From Schizonepeta tenuifolia (taxonomy: Eukaryota; Streptophyta; Magnoliopsida; Lamiales; Lamiaceae): a DNA stretch of 64,000 bases. The stretch is from assembly GCA_029490685.1 (NCBI GenBank), contig CM055959.1:48938096-49002095 (forward strand), given 5' to 3'. The translations under genes and the position numbers were made by a program. Numbering within the stretch: position 1 is the stretch's first letter; each line of letters opens with the position of its first letter. Positions 45,793 through 58,832 of this stretch are shown here, piece by piece. Under the pieces are notes generated by a model. That model saw nothing but the letters and a program-made list of their open reading frames with translations. It was not told the DNA's origin and searched no databases.

Positions 45793-46569
45793 TGCTACGA
45801 CTTCCGTTAAATTCATACACTTGTACGAATTTCCTATCTACCATGAATCTCCAGATTTGGTAATTTCTACTCAAATTTCTTGCTATTCATATTAATTTTC
45901 GTTGATTTTGGACTTTTTTGTGTTTGTTTTTCGATGTTTTACTCGAATTGCATGTAGATCTAGAAATTTAGGTTTTTTTTTTCCGCAGGTGTATAATTAA
46001 TAGATACTACGATATTATACTTTATTTGTGTTTTTTGAATTGCATGTGTGTACGTGATATCGTACTTTTGTGGCTACGATTTTGTTAAACTCATACTCGA
46101 GACTAACCAATTTATGCATGTTTTTGTAGCTATTTTGGAGAATATCGTTATATATTTTGTACGATTTGATAAATTTGTGCATGTGTTTTTCTTAAAATTG
46201 ATATGATATTAAGATTTGTTTGTGTTTTTGGAATTTCATGTATGTACGATGTTAAGATATTCCGAATAACGTACTTCTTTGGCTACGATTTTATTAAACT
46301 CATACTTGAGACTGACCAATTCATGTATGTATTGTAGCTACTGTAGGGAACATCGTTACATATTTGGTACGATTTGGCAAATATGTGCATGTGTTTTTGC
46401 TTAAAATTGATACTATGTTACGATTTATTTGTGTTTTTTAGGATTTTATGTGTGTACAATGTTACAATATTCGGAATATCGTACTTCTGTGGCTACGCTT
46501 TTGTTGAACTCGTACTTGAGACTGACAAAATCATGCTTGTTTTGTAGCTATTTTGGGAAATATCTTTAC
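45793..46569. repeat. Tandem repeat, about 210-bp unit, 3-4 copies
   Basis: TGGCTACGATTTTGTTAAACTCATAC-like blocks recur at 46071, 46280 and 46490 (periods 209 and 210), with a more diverged copy near 45793. Each unit also has TTTTGTAGCTA and GTACGAT motifs. It is cut by the copia LTR at 46570. Confidence 0.8.
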
Positions 46570-48054
46570 TGTTGAGAAAATTAATAGAGATTTTGATTTA
46601 TCCCAAAACCCAATTGACCCCAACTGAGTAGATGAAGCCATTAGCCTGAACTTAGATAGAGCTCACTGTTTGAGCGTAGGGATTTTTATCTTTACAGGTT
46701 TCAAGCAGAAAAAGTCAATCGGACTGAAGAGGCAAGCTGGATAGTCTGAAGAGGCAAGCTGGATAGTCGAACTGAAGCTCAGTTGACTCCACAGTTGATC
46801 CATGTAGCTCAGGTATGTCAAGAAGGTGTGATGAAGTCAGACATCGTAAAGTCAAGAAGAGAAGACCTTGAAGACGGAGAAAGTAGATGAGTTGAAGTTC
46901 AAAATTTAAATCTACTCAGAAGCTCAATTCAGCCTTGAAACTTTCCATAAATGGACCGACCAAGAGGACGTGCATAAAGCACGGGTCGGAGTTACCATTT
47001 TAGGAAATGATGCAGAAAAAAAGGCAGAGTGTCATACTTTTGGTAGAGGCCAAACGGCTACTTCCAACGGCTATTTTACCTCCCTCTGTATAAATAGAGT
47101 TCTCCCCATTTTAGGAAGAGAGAGAGAGCAGACAACAGAGCAACCACGCAAAGAAGCAGAAGCAGATTCTCTCTCGTTTAAGAACAGCCGAGTTGAAGAA
47201 CAAGTAGAAGTAAAGTGAAAATTCCCCCTCTTGTTCTTCCCATCTAGCGTCTCAAAAAGTCCATTCTTTGATCGAGTCAAGATTTGTAGTAGGTTCTTGC
47301 ATAGATACTAAGCAGACTCTCTCTTGCAGATTGAGTCTCTAAGGCTTAGAAAGAAGTCTCCTCTGTTCTCAGAGTAGAAGGCTTCATAGTTAGAAACCCG
47401 AAACCTCCAAACCCCAGGTCTTTCTTTGAACCTGTAATAAAAGAAACTAGGTCCCTTAGAACCCGCAATCTAAGACCCAGGCTTTGTTCTTGCCTGCAAA
47501 AGTACTGTAGGCAGTACACTTGCCCATAAAAGTATTGTAAGGTTTGGTTCGAACCCGTAATCGAACTGGTTAGGTTGCTTGGTACCCACAAACCGAGTGG
47601 AACATTTGATAAGCACGTGTAAGCTTATCTAGTGGATTACTTCCCTAAAAAGAAAGTCGTGGACGTAGGAGGTTGATCTATGAACCACATTAAAATATTG
47701 TCGTTTAAATTCCAGTATTTTATATTCTATTTTCTAGCAAACTAACCTACACGAAAACAAACATTTATTCTGCACTAAAATGGTTTAAGGAACTTGACCT
47801 TCCCTCAAAAGGTTTTCAGTTTAGTAACGAGTCAAAACCCACAAACTTCTGCAAAGTTAGAAACTTTGATGAAAACCTTAGTCAGCTTTGATCCTGACTT
47901 AGTGAAGCTCTCCAGCAGTCTTTTACAGTTGTCAAGCTAGTTGAACTGCTAAGTTCACCAAGAGTTTAAATTGTTTTTTAGTTTAAAAAATCCCTACTAG
48001 TGTATTCCCCCCTTCTCCCCCCCATACACCAGTTACTCGTTACCGGGACTATCA
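46570..48054 (+). repeat. 5' LTR of the copia element
   Basis: 1485 bp from TGTTGAGAAAATTAA to GGGACTATCA. TATA box TATAAATA at 47089-47096, followed by a purine-rich leader. Diverged from the 3' copy. Confidence 0.82.
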
Positions 48055-48056
48055 AG

Positions 48057-48067
48057 TGGTATTAGAG
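48057..48067 (+). promoter_or_regulatory. Primer-binding site of the copia element
   Basis: TGGTATTAGAG matches the start of an initiator tRNA-Met site with one change, 2 nt after the LTR. Confidence 0.7.
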
Positions 48068-48164
48068 TTGTGGTTCAAAAGACTGCTGACTTTGGTTCAC
48101 GATGTGTGAGTGAAGATTTTTCAGTAGTAAACTGAACAGATTTTTTAAAACCCCCTAGTGCATT

Positions 48165-48890
48165 ATGCTGCATATCTGCTTGTTTCTCTCCTTTGCGTGT
48201 GTAGGAATCATGAACTCGACGTTGCTAGGAAGCTTACCGGAGTTCACCGTGGATGATTACTCCACGTGGAAGTTTGGACTTAAGATGGCGCGGACCGCCA
48301 AACATCACCAGATGTGGGAGACCATCACTGATGGACCTATCCGAGTGACTCAGTTAGTCATAGTTCCCTCCACTACTCTAGGAGATGGAACTCTGACCAC
48401 CAAGCTCGAAAACAAGGATCCAAAGCTTTTTACCAAGGAGGAAATAGATATAGCCCAACTAGATGATATTGCCAGAAGTATAATCTCATCCACTGTTGGG
48501 AAAGCCTACCTCCTGAGAATTATCTCCTATGAAACTGCCAATGAGATGTGGGAAGCATTTACTCTATGAAAGCTCTGACGAAATCAAGGAAAACAAGTTT
48601 ACCTTGGCTTGTCAGAAGTATGAGAACTTCTCTCAGCTCGGCAACGATTCCATCGATAAGATGGAGCTGAGATTCACATAGGTCATTATGGACATTGAGA
48701 GTATCAGAAAAGGGAAATACTCTCAACGCGAGATGAACTTGAAAGTTCTCTCCGCACTCGGTGAAGATTGGGTAGTTTACCGAGTAGTCCATCAAAATCG
48801 GAGCGACCTTAGTTCGATAAGACTAAGAAGTTATTCTCCATGCTCAAGGCGAATGAGTATGACATCCTCTGACTGAAGAAGGAACTCGTT
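48165..48890 (+). pseudogene. copia gag (UBN2-type), broken
   Basis: The likely start is the ATG of MNSTLLGSLPEF at 48210. DYSTWKFGLKMARTAKHH and ANEMWEAF are typical of the copia gag N-terminal and UBN2 regions. A frameshift near 48566 and a TAG in the second frame (near 48678) break it. The recognisable sequence continues (KFTLACQKYENFSQLG, REMNLKVLSALGEDW, KKLFSMLKANEYD) to about 48890. No zinc knuckle is left, because the frame runs directly into LTR sequence. Confidence 0.8.
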
Positions 48891-50003
48891 CAGTTGGATC
48901 AGAACTCAGTTGACTCCATAACTGAACCGTGTAACTCAAGCATGAAGAAAAGTTGTGTTGAAGTTAGATATCGCAAAGTTGAGAAGAGAAGACTTTGAAG
49001 ACGTTGGAATTAGGAGAGTTGAAGTCCAAATTCAAATCTACTCGGAAGCACAAGTCTCCACATCGAAAGAGAGAAAGGGAGAATAGAGCAAGACAAGCAG
49101 AGTGAAGAAAAGCAGCAGACCACTACTCTCTCCACAGAAAGAACAGCCAAGTCGAAAAACTAGTAGAAGTAGAGTGTTTAGACCTCCTTCTATTCTTTCA
49201 TCTAGCCTCTCAAAAAGCCCTTTCTTTGATCAAGTCTAGAATATAGGTTATTACATTTTTTTTAAGCAGACTCTCTCCCAAAAGATCGAGTCTCTAAGCC
49301 TTAGGAAGAAGCCTCCACTTCTTTCAGTATAGAAGGCTTCCTAGTTGGAAAAACCCAACCCCCTAACCTCAAGTCTGTCTTTGAACCAACAATCAAAGAC
49401 ACTAGGTTCCTTAGAACCCGCAATCTAAGACCAGGTTGTACACTTGCCCGCAAAAGTATTGTAAGGTTTGGTTCAAACCCGTAATCGAATTGGTTAGGTT
49501 GCTTAGTATCCGCAAACCAAGTGGAACGTTTGATAAGCACACGTAAGCTTATCTAGTGGATTTCTTTCCTGAAAAGAAAGTCGTGGATGTAGGAGGCCAA
49601 TCTCTAAACTATATAAAAATATTGTGTCGTTTATTTCCAGTATTTATATTTCAGTTACCTAACCAACCGACTCTGTATACAAACTGCACAATTACAAACT
49701 GCACTAAGTTTTAGGAACTTGACCTTCGCCATTTTCATAAAGGTTTCAGTTTAAGTAACGAACTTTTATTTTCCCAACTTTTGCATAACTTAACTCTTTG
49801 AAACCTCAGAGAGATTACACAGCTGACCTTCAGCCAAAGAAGTTAGTTGTGCACCTAACTTTGTGATCAGCTCCAATTGACTTTCTCAGTTGTTGAGCGA
49901 ACTAACCTGAGCAGTTATCTCAGTGAAAAGATTTTGAAATCGAAAATTGCTACTGGTGTATTCCTCCCCCCCATACACCAGATACTCGTTACCGGGACCA
50001 TCA
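48891..50003 (+). repeat. 3' LTR of the copia element, 5'-truncated
   Basis: Picks up the LTR around CTCAGTTGACTCC, over 200 bp inside it, and continues to GGGACCATCA. Gag and LTR are joined with no polypurine tract, so a deletion removed the whole pol and the start of U3. Confidence 0.78.
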
Positions 50004-52255
50004 AACATGCTTTCAATACCCAACTAATAAACTCATCAAATCAAAATATATAATGGATAAGTGTGTAGAGATAATATCATAAAGTGTCGAGCACGAAGGT
50101 CGTTATCCAACATCAGAGTTATAGAATTTAAACACGAATAAATCAGTGCTGTAGCGGAACTACTACATCAAGTCCCAAGTTATATGTATGAAGACACACA
50201 ACCCAAGCTTAAACAGACTCGACTAAAAAATGATATACGCTGTCAAACTCACTACACCATCATCATCCGAGCTAACCTGCACATTTTAGAAAACAACATG
50301 TAGGGTTGAGTACTTCGTACTCAGTGAACACATGCCAAAATAATTTGAAAACATGCTTGATAAAGCTATAAACTGAACTTGCCGCTCTTGCTGCATCACA
50401 GATATCAAAACATTTAACATGTGAATTCTTAAATCATTTTCTTTTCTGAAACGACTGCGCAGTCAAATATATATATATATACATATTCAGGTATGAATCA
50501 ATCTACATCATTCAAGTGTGTCGAGAAGTAGGCCTCTTTCTCAAATACTACGACTGGCCTAACCAAAGTAAAGCTCACATTCATCTCTAAGTGCACGTGT
50601 CTTCCTGTCTCATACAGGACCTAAACTCATTAACTCAAGGAGATGATTAAACATAGCAAAACTCAAAAACATTGGCAAGTTAATTAATTTAAGAAAATTA
50701 CGTAATATGATAATAGTAATCACATTCACTAGTTCTTGGTTAAAAAGCCCACTTTACTCAAGTGGTCTATCATGGGTAACTCTTTTCTGCTCGTTCGGTC
50801 CTCACTTCTGGACTCCACTCTTCCTTCAAGAATAAACTCTTATAAGGACGAGATTGTCTTTTGGAAAAGAATGAACTCTAACTCGGTTATTCGGACTTCT
50901 ACTTAACTCGGATTTTCTAACTTTCCTCGGTTCGACTTATCGAACTTTCTCGACTCTTAATTTCAACTCAAGTACTATACCAACAGACTCATAACAGACT
51001 CGAATATCAATACTCAACATTCTCGATAACATCAATCAATAAACACTTAGTAAAATAAACGAGAAATCGCTATTCATGCTTCAATCAGAAATTCCCGATT
51101 TCACATCTTAAACAATCTCAAAAAATTACGAGATTAATTCTTAATCACTTTTGACACAAATCATGCACAAACATGTCATCACTTCTCAGATTAAGTATAT
51201 ACAGATAGTTATACGCCTGGTTCAATTAAATAGCCAGAAAAAGAAAATTTCCAAAACTTGTCAATTTAATCCAGAAAAATTCTAATAACCCTTAAATAAT
51301 CATACGGTCACAAATACTGACTCAAAATTTCATTCAAAACTCAAATACTTTCTCATGCTGACTCAACACTACTCGACTTTTCAACTTAAAAATGAAAGTT
51401 TTAGGTTTTAAATGAAAACAGTTTCACTTCTCTTAAAATAAATCAAGGAATCCAGATATGAAATCAAATGTGAAATTTGAAATCTCATTAAAAATTCTCG
51501 GAATAAAGTAAATACGTTTTTCGAGAAATCACGTAAACATGATCGGAAAATTCTTAAACTTTAACAAATAGCTTGAATAAATCTTATTGAATAATTACTC
51601 AATCAATTTCAACAATTCGACTTATAAATCAAAAAACCGAAATTCTCAAATTTTCATAAATTTCGACTTTTTCATATCTCATGCATACGACATCCATTTT
51701 TCAAAATGTGAAATGTTATTATACTTATTTTTTAATTCCGATTTCACAATGAAGTCATCTCATGCATCATACGATAACAAAATCACAAAATCTCATGCTC
51801 AAATGCTCAAGAGTTTTGAAATTTTCACTTCTTAAGCTAGACATGCTAGATTTCGAAAATCCCAAATTCTAAATTCTCATAAGTTTAGAAATTTTTAAGA
51901 TTAGGATCAAAAGTTGCTCAAATTCATCAATTCAGGATTCTATCGTGCTTATTAAAATTCTAATCGACCAAATTCATCACTCGATTCATCATGCTTGATC
52001 AAACATAAAAAATCCCAATTTATACTAGTCATTTCATCAAAAAAAATTGGGCCTTTTGACATAGAAATTCAAACTCATCATTTAGACATATAATCATACT
52101 CCAACTAATCTCAATTTCATTAATCTATCATCAATTCTCATACTAATCTCAAGAACACAAAAATCACAGTTTATACTCATAAAACTTTCAAAATTTATAA
52201 GTTTTCAAACATTAGAGTTCATATCTTCAAATTGATCTCAAATTCATTCTCAATC
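50004..52255 (-). repeat. Old family-2 LTR, left part (minus strand)
   Basis: Homologous by eye to the solo LTR that follows: GTAGCGGAACTACTACATCAAG, TTATATGTATGAAGACACA and GTCGAGAAGTAGGCCTC are common to both. Its terminus is missing at the copia border. CAATC at 52251-52255 is the duplicated target of the nested solo LTR. Mostly AT-rich and without genes. Confidence 0.72.
50276..50304 (-). other. Conserved LTR hairpin in family 2, old copy
   Basis: CCTACATGTT/AATGTGCAGG on the minus strand. It is degraded by one A-C mismatch in the outer stem, and the eighth pair is G-T. Confidence 0.45.
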
Positions 52256-55200
52256 TATCACAGCCCGAATTCTAGTGCGTAGAAACGACTAAAATCCATT
52301 GGACAGTGAAGAATGAAACAACTGAATAAACATAACTTACATTGGAATATACTCATGTACAAGGGAATACCTATTGAAAGCGATAACAATTTAATAAACT
52401 TGCTTTCAATTAACCATTTCAAAAAGCGCAATGAAATAGGTTTATTAATTAAGAGTCGAGAGGATATCAAAAGAAAGTGTCAAGCATGGATCTCATTAAT
52501 TAAATATCAGAGTTGGAAGAATTTAAAACCCGATTAAGTAACGGTGTTGCAGCGGAATATTACATCAAGTCCCAAAGTTATATGTATGAAGACATATAAT
52601 CCAAGCATAAACAGACTCGACTCGAAACAACGAACGCCACCAAGCACACTACACCATCATCAGCCGAGCTAACCTGCACGTTTTAGAAATAACATGCAGG
52701 GCTGAGTACTTCGTACTCAATGAACACATGCCAAAAATAACTTATAAGCTTGCTCGGTAGAGCTATAAATTGAACTTGTCTTTCTTGTTGCATCACAAGT
52801 GTTGGAATTATAAAACATTTAACTTGTGCATGCGAGAAAATCATTTTACTTTTGTAAATGTCTGCCGACAGTTGTATATCTCAAGTATGTACCAGTTCTA
52901 CAATCAAATAGAGTGTCGAGAAGTAGGCCTCCTTCTCAAACACCGTGACCGGCTTACCTAAAGGAAAGCACACGATCATTGACACGTGTACACAGAAATC
53001 CCATCTCACACAGGACCGAATCCGTCTTCCTCAAGTAGGTGGTAACATACATCAAAACTTGAAAATTGGCAAGTCAATTAATTGAAAAACTCACATAATA
53101 TGATATTAGTAATCACATTCATCGAGTTGTTTTGGATAGAAAGCCCACCTGTCATCCAGTGGCTTTGCTCGGAATACCTCTTTCCGTCTCGCTCTTTACT
53201 TCTGGACTCCACCCATTTCTTACTACCGAACTTCACTCGTTCCTTCAAGGTTAACATTCTTATAAGGACGAGTTATATTTCTCGTATAAAAGCGAAATCT
53301 AAACTCGATTACTCGGATTTCTACTTCACTCGGGGTTTTCTAACTTTTCTCGACTCGACTAATTAAACTTCTCGACCTCTTAACTCTACTCGAGTACCAT
53401 ACCAACAGACTTTCCTCAGACTCAAACATTCATACTCAGAAAACTTGGCACAACAGATAAATTGAGATTTCAAATAATCAAAATCGAGAAATCACTATTC
53501 ATTCCATAAACTTGAAATTTCTCGTTTCACACATCAAACGACTTCAAAAAAATACGAGATTAAATCTCAATCACTTTAAACACAATTCATTCACATTCAA
53601 GTTGTCACATCACAAATCAAGTATTCACAGATAGGTAAACGATCGACTTCAATAAATAGTTGGAAAATGAAAAATTTTCCAAACTTCTCAAAATATTTTA
53701 GAAAAATTTTAGAAATTCACATATATTCATACATGCTCAATTTTATATTTAGTAATTCATTCCAGACTCAAAACACTGTCTCATGCTGACTCGGTATTGC
53801 TTGAATTTTAAACTTTTGAAAATTAAAGTTCTCGGTTTTGAATGTAAATAGTTTTATTTCTCTTATAAAAATTCAACGAATCTAAAAATGGAATCGGATT
53901 TGAAATCCAAGACCTCGTTCAAAATTTCTCGGAATAAAGTATGGCACTATTTTTCTCGTAAAATGCGCACATGTTCCAAAAGTTCCCAAACTTTCACGAT
54001 TTGCTTAAAATAAATCTAATCGAACAATTATTCAATAAATTTCAATTTTCGATAGATAAATCGAATAACTCCTAATTTAATTCTCCATAAGCTTCAACTT
54101 TTATTTCATCTCAAGCATAAGGGTTCGTATTACTTGATTCAAGTTCCAATAAGCTCGATTTAATTTTCTAAGATCAATCGTCTCATATTATCACTTAACT
54201 TTATTTTAATTCTATGAAAATCGATTTTTAGTGCACAAAATCTTCGTTTTGGCAAAATTTCTTCATACGGTCTCCTAATTCAGAGATTCAAAAGGCTATA
54301 TTACTTGTTTTAATCTCAATTTTATCTTGAAACTATTGTTTACATCATATATCATCAAAAGATTTCCCAGATTTTCTGTAAAATATTCTGCACGATTTAA
54401 ACTTTCTTATACTCGATCTTTTTCATTAATTTTAAGTTCTATCGTACTTAGAAAAATTCCAAATGCTCAATTATTCCATCAAATTCAACAAATGATATCA
54501 AACATAAAAAATCCACACTTTAAGGCATAAACCATCGATATTAATGGGAATTTTCCATAAAGTTCCGAATTCAACGATTCGACATTCCCGTATACTTAAA
54601 ATAATTTCACTTTCAATAATCCCTCATCAATTTATCAATTAGGACACAAGAACATGAGAATCATATTTTTCAAGCAACAACATTCGAATTTTTCAGAGTT
54701 TTGAGAAATTTAATTAATCCAATCGATTATCCTCAACATAGTCTCAGTATATACTCAAATTGATTAATCAATCATCAAACTAACAATCAAGACTTCACAA
54801 CTTCAAAAATCATCAAATTTCTTACTCATTTGGTTCAATTTTTCAAAGAAAAATTCATAAAAATTTATACTTCTCGATTACTCATTTAAAAACATGCTCG
54901 AATCCCCACATAATTTATAATCTTATCAAAAATCATCAAAATCAACACAAAATTGTCAACTTCTTTAGTGCATATTTTTTGAATTTTTTTTTCAAGAAAA
55001 ACAACAAATAATTCATTTCTTCATCCTAATCTCATATTATGCATAAATCATCATAAACCTCATCATTTTATCATCATCTTTTTAAGAACATCACAAAATT
55101 ACAAATCTTCATATGCATATATACTTCGAAAGTTTCATGAAAATTCACAAGAATTTCATACTCTTCAATCTCATAATTTCTCATGCTTCTTAACCACTCA

Positions 55201-56588
55201 AACTCATCATATAGATCATCATATCATGCATTAGAGCATCATAACAAAAATTCCTCTTTTTCTACCCTAAGACTTCGGCTTCTTCATGCATAAACAGGGT
55301 AGAAATTTCTCCTCATTTAATTGATCACATAGAACTTCATAGATTAATCTCTAGAACTTAATTCCATCATCCAATTCATGCTAAAATCAACAACATAAAA
55401 ACTCTTAAAAACCTTAAAACTTTCGGCACTCATGGTAAGGAAATAATTAAGATTTTTCCTTCATCTTCTCATGCTTAAATTAATTTATAAGACTCAAGTT
55501 CATCATCAAGTTCATGCTCAAGAGCAACAAATAAAAACCCCCTAATCTAAAGGAAATTTTCGGTTTCCAGGGGAAAGAAATGATCAAGGAATTTCCTTCT
55601 TGATTTCATACTTGGATTCATACAAAGCTCAAGGATTCATACTTAAAAATAAAATATCAAAAACTCCTCTCAAGAACACCAAATAGCCGATCATAAGGAG
55701 AGGAAAAGAAGGATTTATTGATCTTAATTTGATCACCATAAGACAAAGAACAAGGGTCTTACTTGTCTTCGAGAAGGAAAGGTGATCGGTGGCTCGATTT
55801 TCATGCTATTCCAAGCTCAAAACCAGCTCCAATGGCTGCCAACAATGGCTGGTTTTAGTGTGTGTTTTGGGTGGGTTATGTGAGAGAGAGGTGGGAGAGA
55901 GAAAGAGAGAGATGGCGTAGGGAGAGAGAGAGAGTGTTACGAGAGATTGAGAGAGTGAGGGAGAGTGAGAGATAGGCGAGAGTAGGGGAGAGTTTTAAAG
56001 AGAGAGAGCTGCACATGTGAGATTTCTCTCTTACTCATCTCATTCTTCACCAATTAGATCAAGAATACTAGAAACCCAAATTTTCTGATCAAAATTCCGA
56101 ATAACAAAGAAAACGTAAAAAGTTACTATTTATCTTCGTTCTTCAAAGAAATAAAATTCAAACACATCTCAAACGAACTCAGAAAATTCTTAAACTTGTA
56201 TCATTGGTCTTAAAATAAATTCTAGATTCGAAAGACACTAATTTGAGGAAATTCAGAAATAGTCGATGAATAGTGAATTCTCGTCGGCAGTTACTATTCA
56301 TAATAAAATCAGCTTTCCCAGAATTTCCCAAAATTCGCACACATACTTAACTTCACATTTTCATGCTCATATAACTCATCACATCTTTGTTTCGATTCAT
56401 CGAAATGAGAAAATTATGTTTTTGCCCTTCAGGGGCATTTTGGTAATTTTACATGGAAAATTATTTCTCAAAATTTTTTATCACATAACTTCGCACATAA
56501 TCACATATAAAAACCTTATATAAGCACTTAGGAACATTTAATCATTATTAGAACGATTAATTAAGACTCGAAAATTTGGGGTATTACA
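52256..56588 (-). mobile_element. Solo LTR, family 2
   Basis: 4333 bp. The duplication CAATC lies at 52251-52255 and 56589-56593. Minus-strand ends are TGTAATACCCC and GGGCTGTGATA, again TA-terminal. A CT/GA-rich promoter-leader region (about 55860-56000) is followed by a donor-like GACAA|GTAAGA near 55766. No coding sequence. Confidence 0.92.
52673..52700 (-). other. Conserved LTR hairpin with compensatory pair (family 2)
   Basis: CCTGCATGTT pairs with AACGTGCAGG over ten positions. The eighth pair is G-C where family 1 has A-T. Confidence 0.6.
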
Positions 56589-56593
56589 CAATC

Positions 56594-57127
56594 TCACTCG
56601 AATTCATCGTACTCATCATCAATTCATTCCTCAAGATCATGAAAACAAACATCCCTAATCTTTATTCTCAAATCCTTTGAAAATTACACAATCATAAGCA
56701 TGGGAATTATTTTTCTTATATTGATCATACAAACATGCTTAGAACAATCTATAAGCTCAAATCTACAAGAAAATTCATGATCAAGATCAAGGTGTGAAAA
56801 TCGCCAAATTCTATAAAAAATTTCGGCCATGAGAGGGAAGAGGTGATCAAGAATTCTCTCTTCAATTTCATGCATGGATTCAAGCAAGAACAAGGAATCA
56901 TGCAAGAACACCATAGAAGTCGAACAAAATAGGGAAGAAAAGAGAGATTTGTTGAGCTTATTTTGATCACCACAACACAAGGAACAAGAATTCTTACTTG
57001 GCTTCGGGAAGGTGATGATCAAGTGTTTAATTCCTCACAACTCTAAGCTTCAATTCTTGGACAACAATGGAGAAAAATACAAGTGTATGTGTGTGTGTGT
57101 GAGATCGTCGAAGAGAGCGAGAGATGG

Positions 57128-57166
<39 letters not shown>

Positions 57167-57233
57167 TTGGCGAGAGGGAGAAAGAGAAGGAGAGAGATGA
57201 GTGAGAGTGGGCTTTGCAAGATACTCTCGACAT
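56594..57233 (-). repeat. Old family-2 LTR, right part
   Basis: Continues the old LTR after the nested solo LTR: the GGGAAGAGGTGATCAAG block and GA-rich leader correspond to 55560-55990 of the younger copy. The U3 start is missing. A pure (GA)n run lies at about 57127-57161. Confidence 0.65.
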
Positions 57234-58235
57234 CATGACTCTTTCTTGACTACGGCTAGCATCTCCTCGAGATGGCCAAGGCTAGCTTCAGGGGCATCCG
57301 AAGGCGGGATATCACTGCCATTTTGCTTGTCCTCATAGGTTGCTCTGAAGTCCTTGATCTTATCATCATCACAAGAAGGGGTCTCATTACTGCTATCGTC
57401 GCATCAGAGGTACGCGGCTATATCGATGTCGTTGTTGAGTTCTAGCTCAAGCTCTTAGGCCTTAAAACAAGAGTCTCGAAGGCTGGAACTGAAAACCAAG
57501 ATGGCTGCTCGAGATGTACTGGAGACGGCCTGTGCTCACCGTCACTTCCACGGTGGGGTCCTCGAAGGGCTTATTGTTGTAGTTATTGCCGGTGCGAGTC
57601 AGCCTGGAAGGCTCGGCTATAGCTCTCACAGGAGAGCAGGTGTTGTCCTGGCGCATGAATGCCTCTAACTCATCATGCGGAGGAGGTAAGACTCGAAAAG
57701 AGTCGTGCGAAACATCGGGCTGCGTAGCTATGGAGCTAGACGAGAAGGAGAAGTCAGGAGGGAAAGAGCTGATCAGAAGAACAGCTCCCGAGTACTCCCA
57801 AAACTGGAAGGCGACACTCGACATGGGGCGAGGTAAAGAAGGGATAAGAAATGGAACGGGATCTTTCTTAGGCTAGGGCTCAGAACCGAGTCCATTCGAG
57901 TCAATTCGGGGTAGAGGGTCGAAAGGTCTAAGGGGCGGAGCAGCCTCTCTGATGAACTGACTCAAAATTGTGGCAATGAATCCGAGTTGTCGTAGGTAGA
58001 CGCCAAGGTGCTAACATCTGATATAGGTCAGCACTAGGGAAGCTGCCCACTCGCACCACTCATTGGGGAGAGTGTAGATAAGATACACTATGCCTTCGAA
58101 CGCACTCACACCGAGATATTTTACTTTCTCCCAGACCTTGTGGTATCGTGCTAGAAACTCTGCCAACGTCACATAATAATTCTTCCTTATGTGCAAGTAT
58201 TCTTGCATCATCGCTCTATTTCTTTCATCATTCAT
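57234..58235 (-). pseudogene. ORF0-like gene of family 2, broken
   Basis: Minus strand from ATG at 58235. The preceding bases read GATATAG|G, so the AG-G-ATG layout of the other ORF0 copies is kept. The N-terminal segment ends LPNEWCEWAASLVLTYI, matching LPDEWRGWAHRVAWYF of element 1 in position and pattern. A TAG follows near 58017. Downstream come a Pro/Ser-rich middle (57824-57462) and, after a phase change, ELNNDIDIAAYL, like the acidic motif. An acidic tail (DDDKIKDF, SLGHLEEM) ends at a TGA near 57236. It lies just upstream of the family-2 LTR in the same direction, as expected for an element that has lost gag-pol. Homology to ORF0 is inferred from short motifs and layout. Confidence 0.5.
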
Positions 58236-58597
58236 CCTATATCATTTAAATGAGTTAAGCACACCAAAACAGGTATACAACATGTTTGAAATTCCATCCA
58301 CCACATACTCGTTATTACTTTCCACAGGTGATTTTAATCTCAGGGTATAGGGTAATTCCATATCACAAAAAGGTTTCCACAAATGTTCCATCATTTCGAA
58401 TTCTAACATCAAAACACGTTATTAGGGCGAGAACTCTAAAGCATTCTAGTTATTCAAGCTACTTACCAAGCTCTTTACTCTAGATAAGCATAAATAGTAA
58501 TAAATGAATACCTTGAAATCAAATTAATAACTCGAGAAGCTCTTGAAAAACTTGTACCTGGTTGCCCGATGATATGAGGTGTTTGGCTTGTTGTTAA
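58236..58597. other. Non-coding, probably leader of the family-2 element
   Basis: No gene seen. Directly upstream of the ORF0-like ATG the minus strand reads TTAACTCATTTAAATGATATAG, which would serve as branch point and acceptor. Confidence 0.35.
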
Positions 58598-58832
58598 CTC
58601 TACAAGAAAAATGGTAATAGACTACGCGCTATAGACGACGGGAATTTTACTCGCGTTTTCAATAAGAAAACAGACGACGGGAGATGTATATGACGTCGTC
58701 TATAAGCAGTTAAATAGACAACGGGACAGATTTCCCGTCGTCTATTACCGCTTTCGTACGGTTATAGATGACGGGACAGATTTCCTGTCGTCTTTTTATA
58801 TAGTAGACGGCGGTACATTTCCCGTTGTCTAC
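58598..58832. mobile_element. CACTA (En/Spm) transposon terminus
   Basis: CTCTACAAGAAAAA at 58598 is one base off the CACTACAAGAAAAA end of plant CACTA elements. It is followed by about nine subterminal copies of GACGACGGG in both orientations (for example near 58636, 58671, 58733, 58767, 58822). Transposase and the other end are missing, so this is a fragment. Confidence 0.7.

Larger units (their letters stand above)
46570..50003 (+). mobile_element. Decayed Ty1/copia element, internally deleted
   Basis: 5' LTR (46570-48054), PBS, a broken gag and a 3' LTR missing its first part. Protease, integrase and RT are absent. Flanking 5-mers are TTTAC on the left and AACAT on the right, so no target-site duplication is visible and the ends may have been rearranged. 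Confidence 0.82.

Noticed and set aside
57012..57236. Frames of Ser/Leu or Glu/Arg repeats
   Set aside because: They result from the (GA)n microsatellite.
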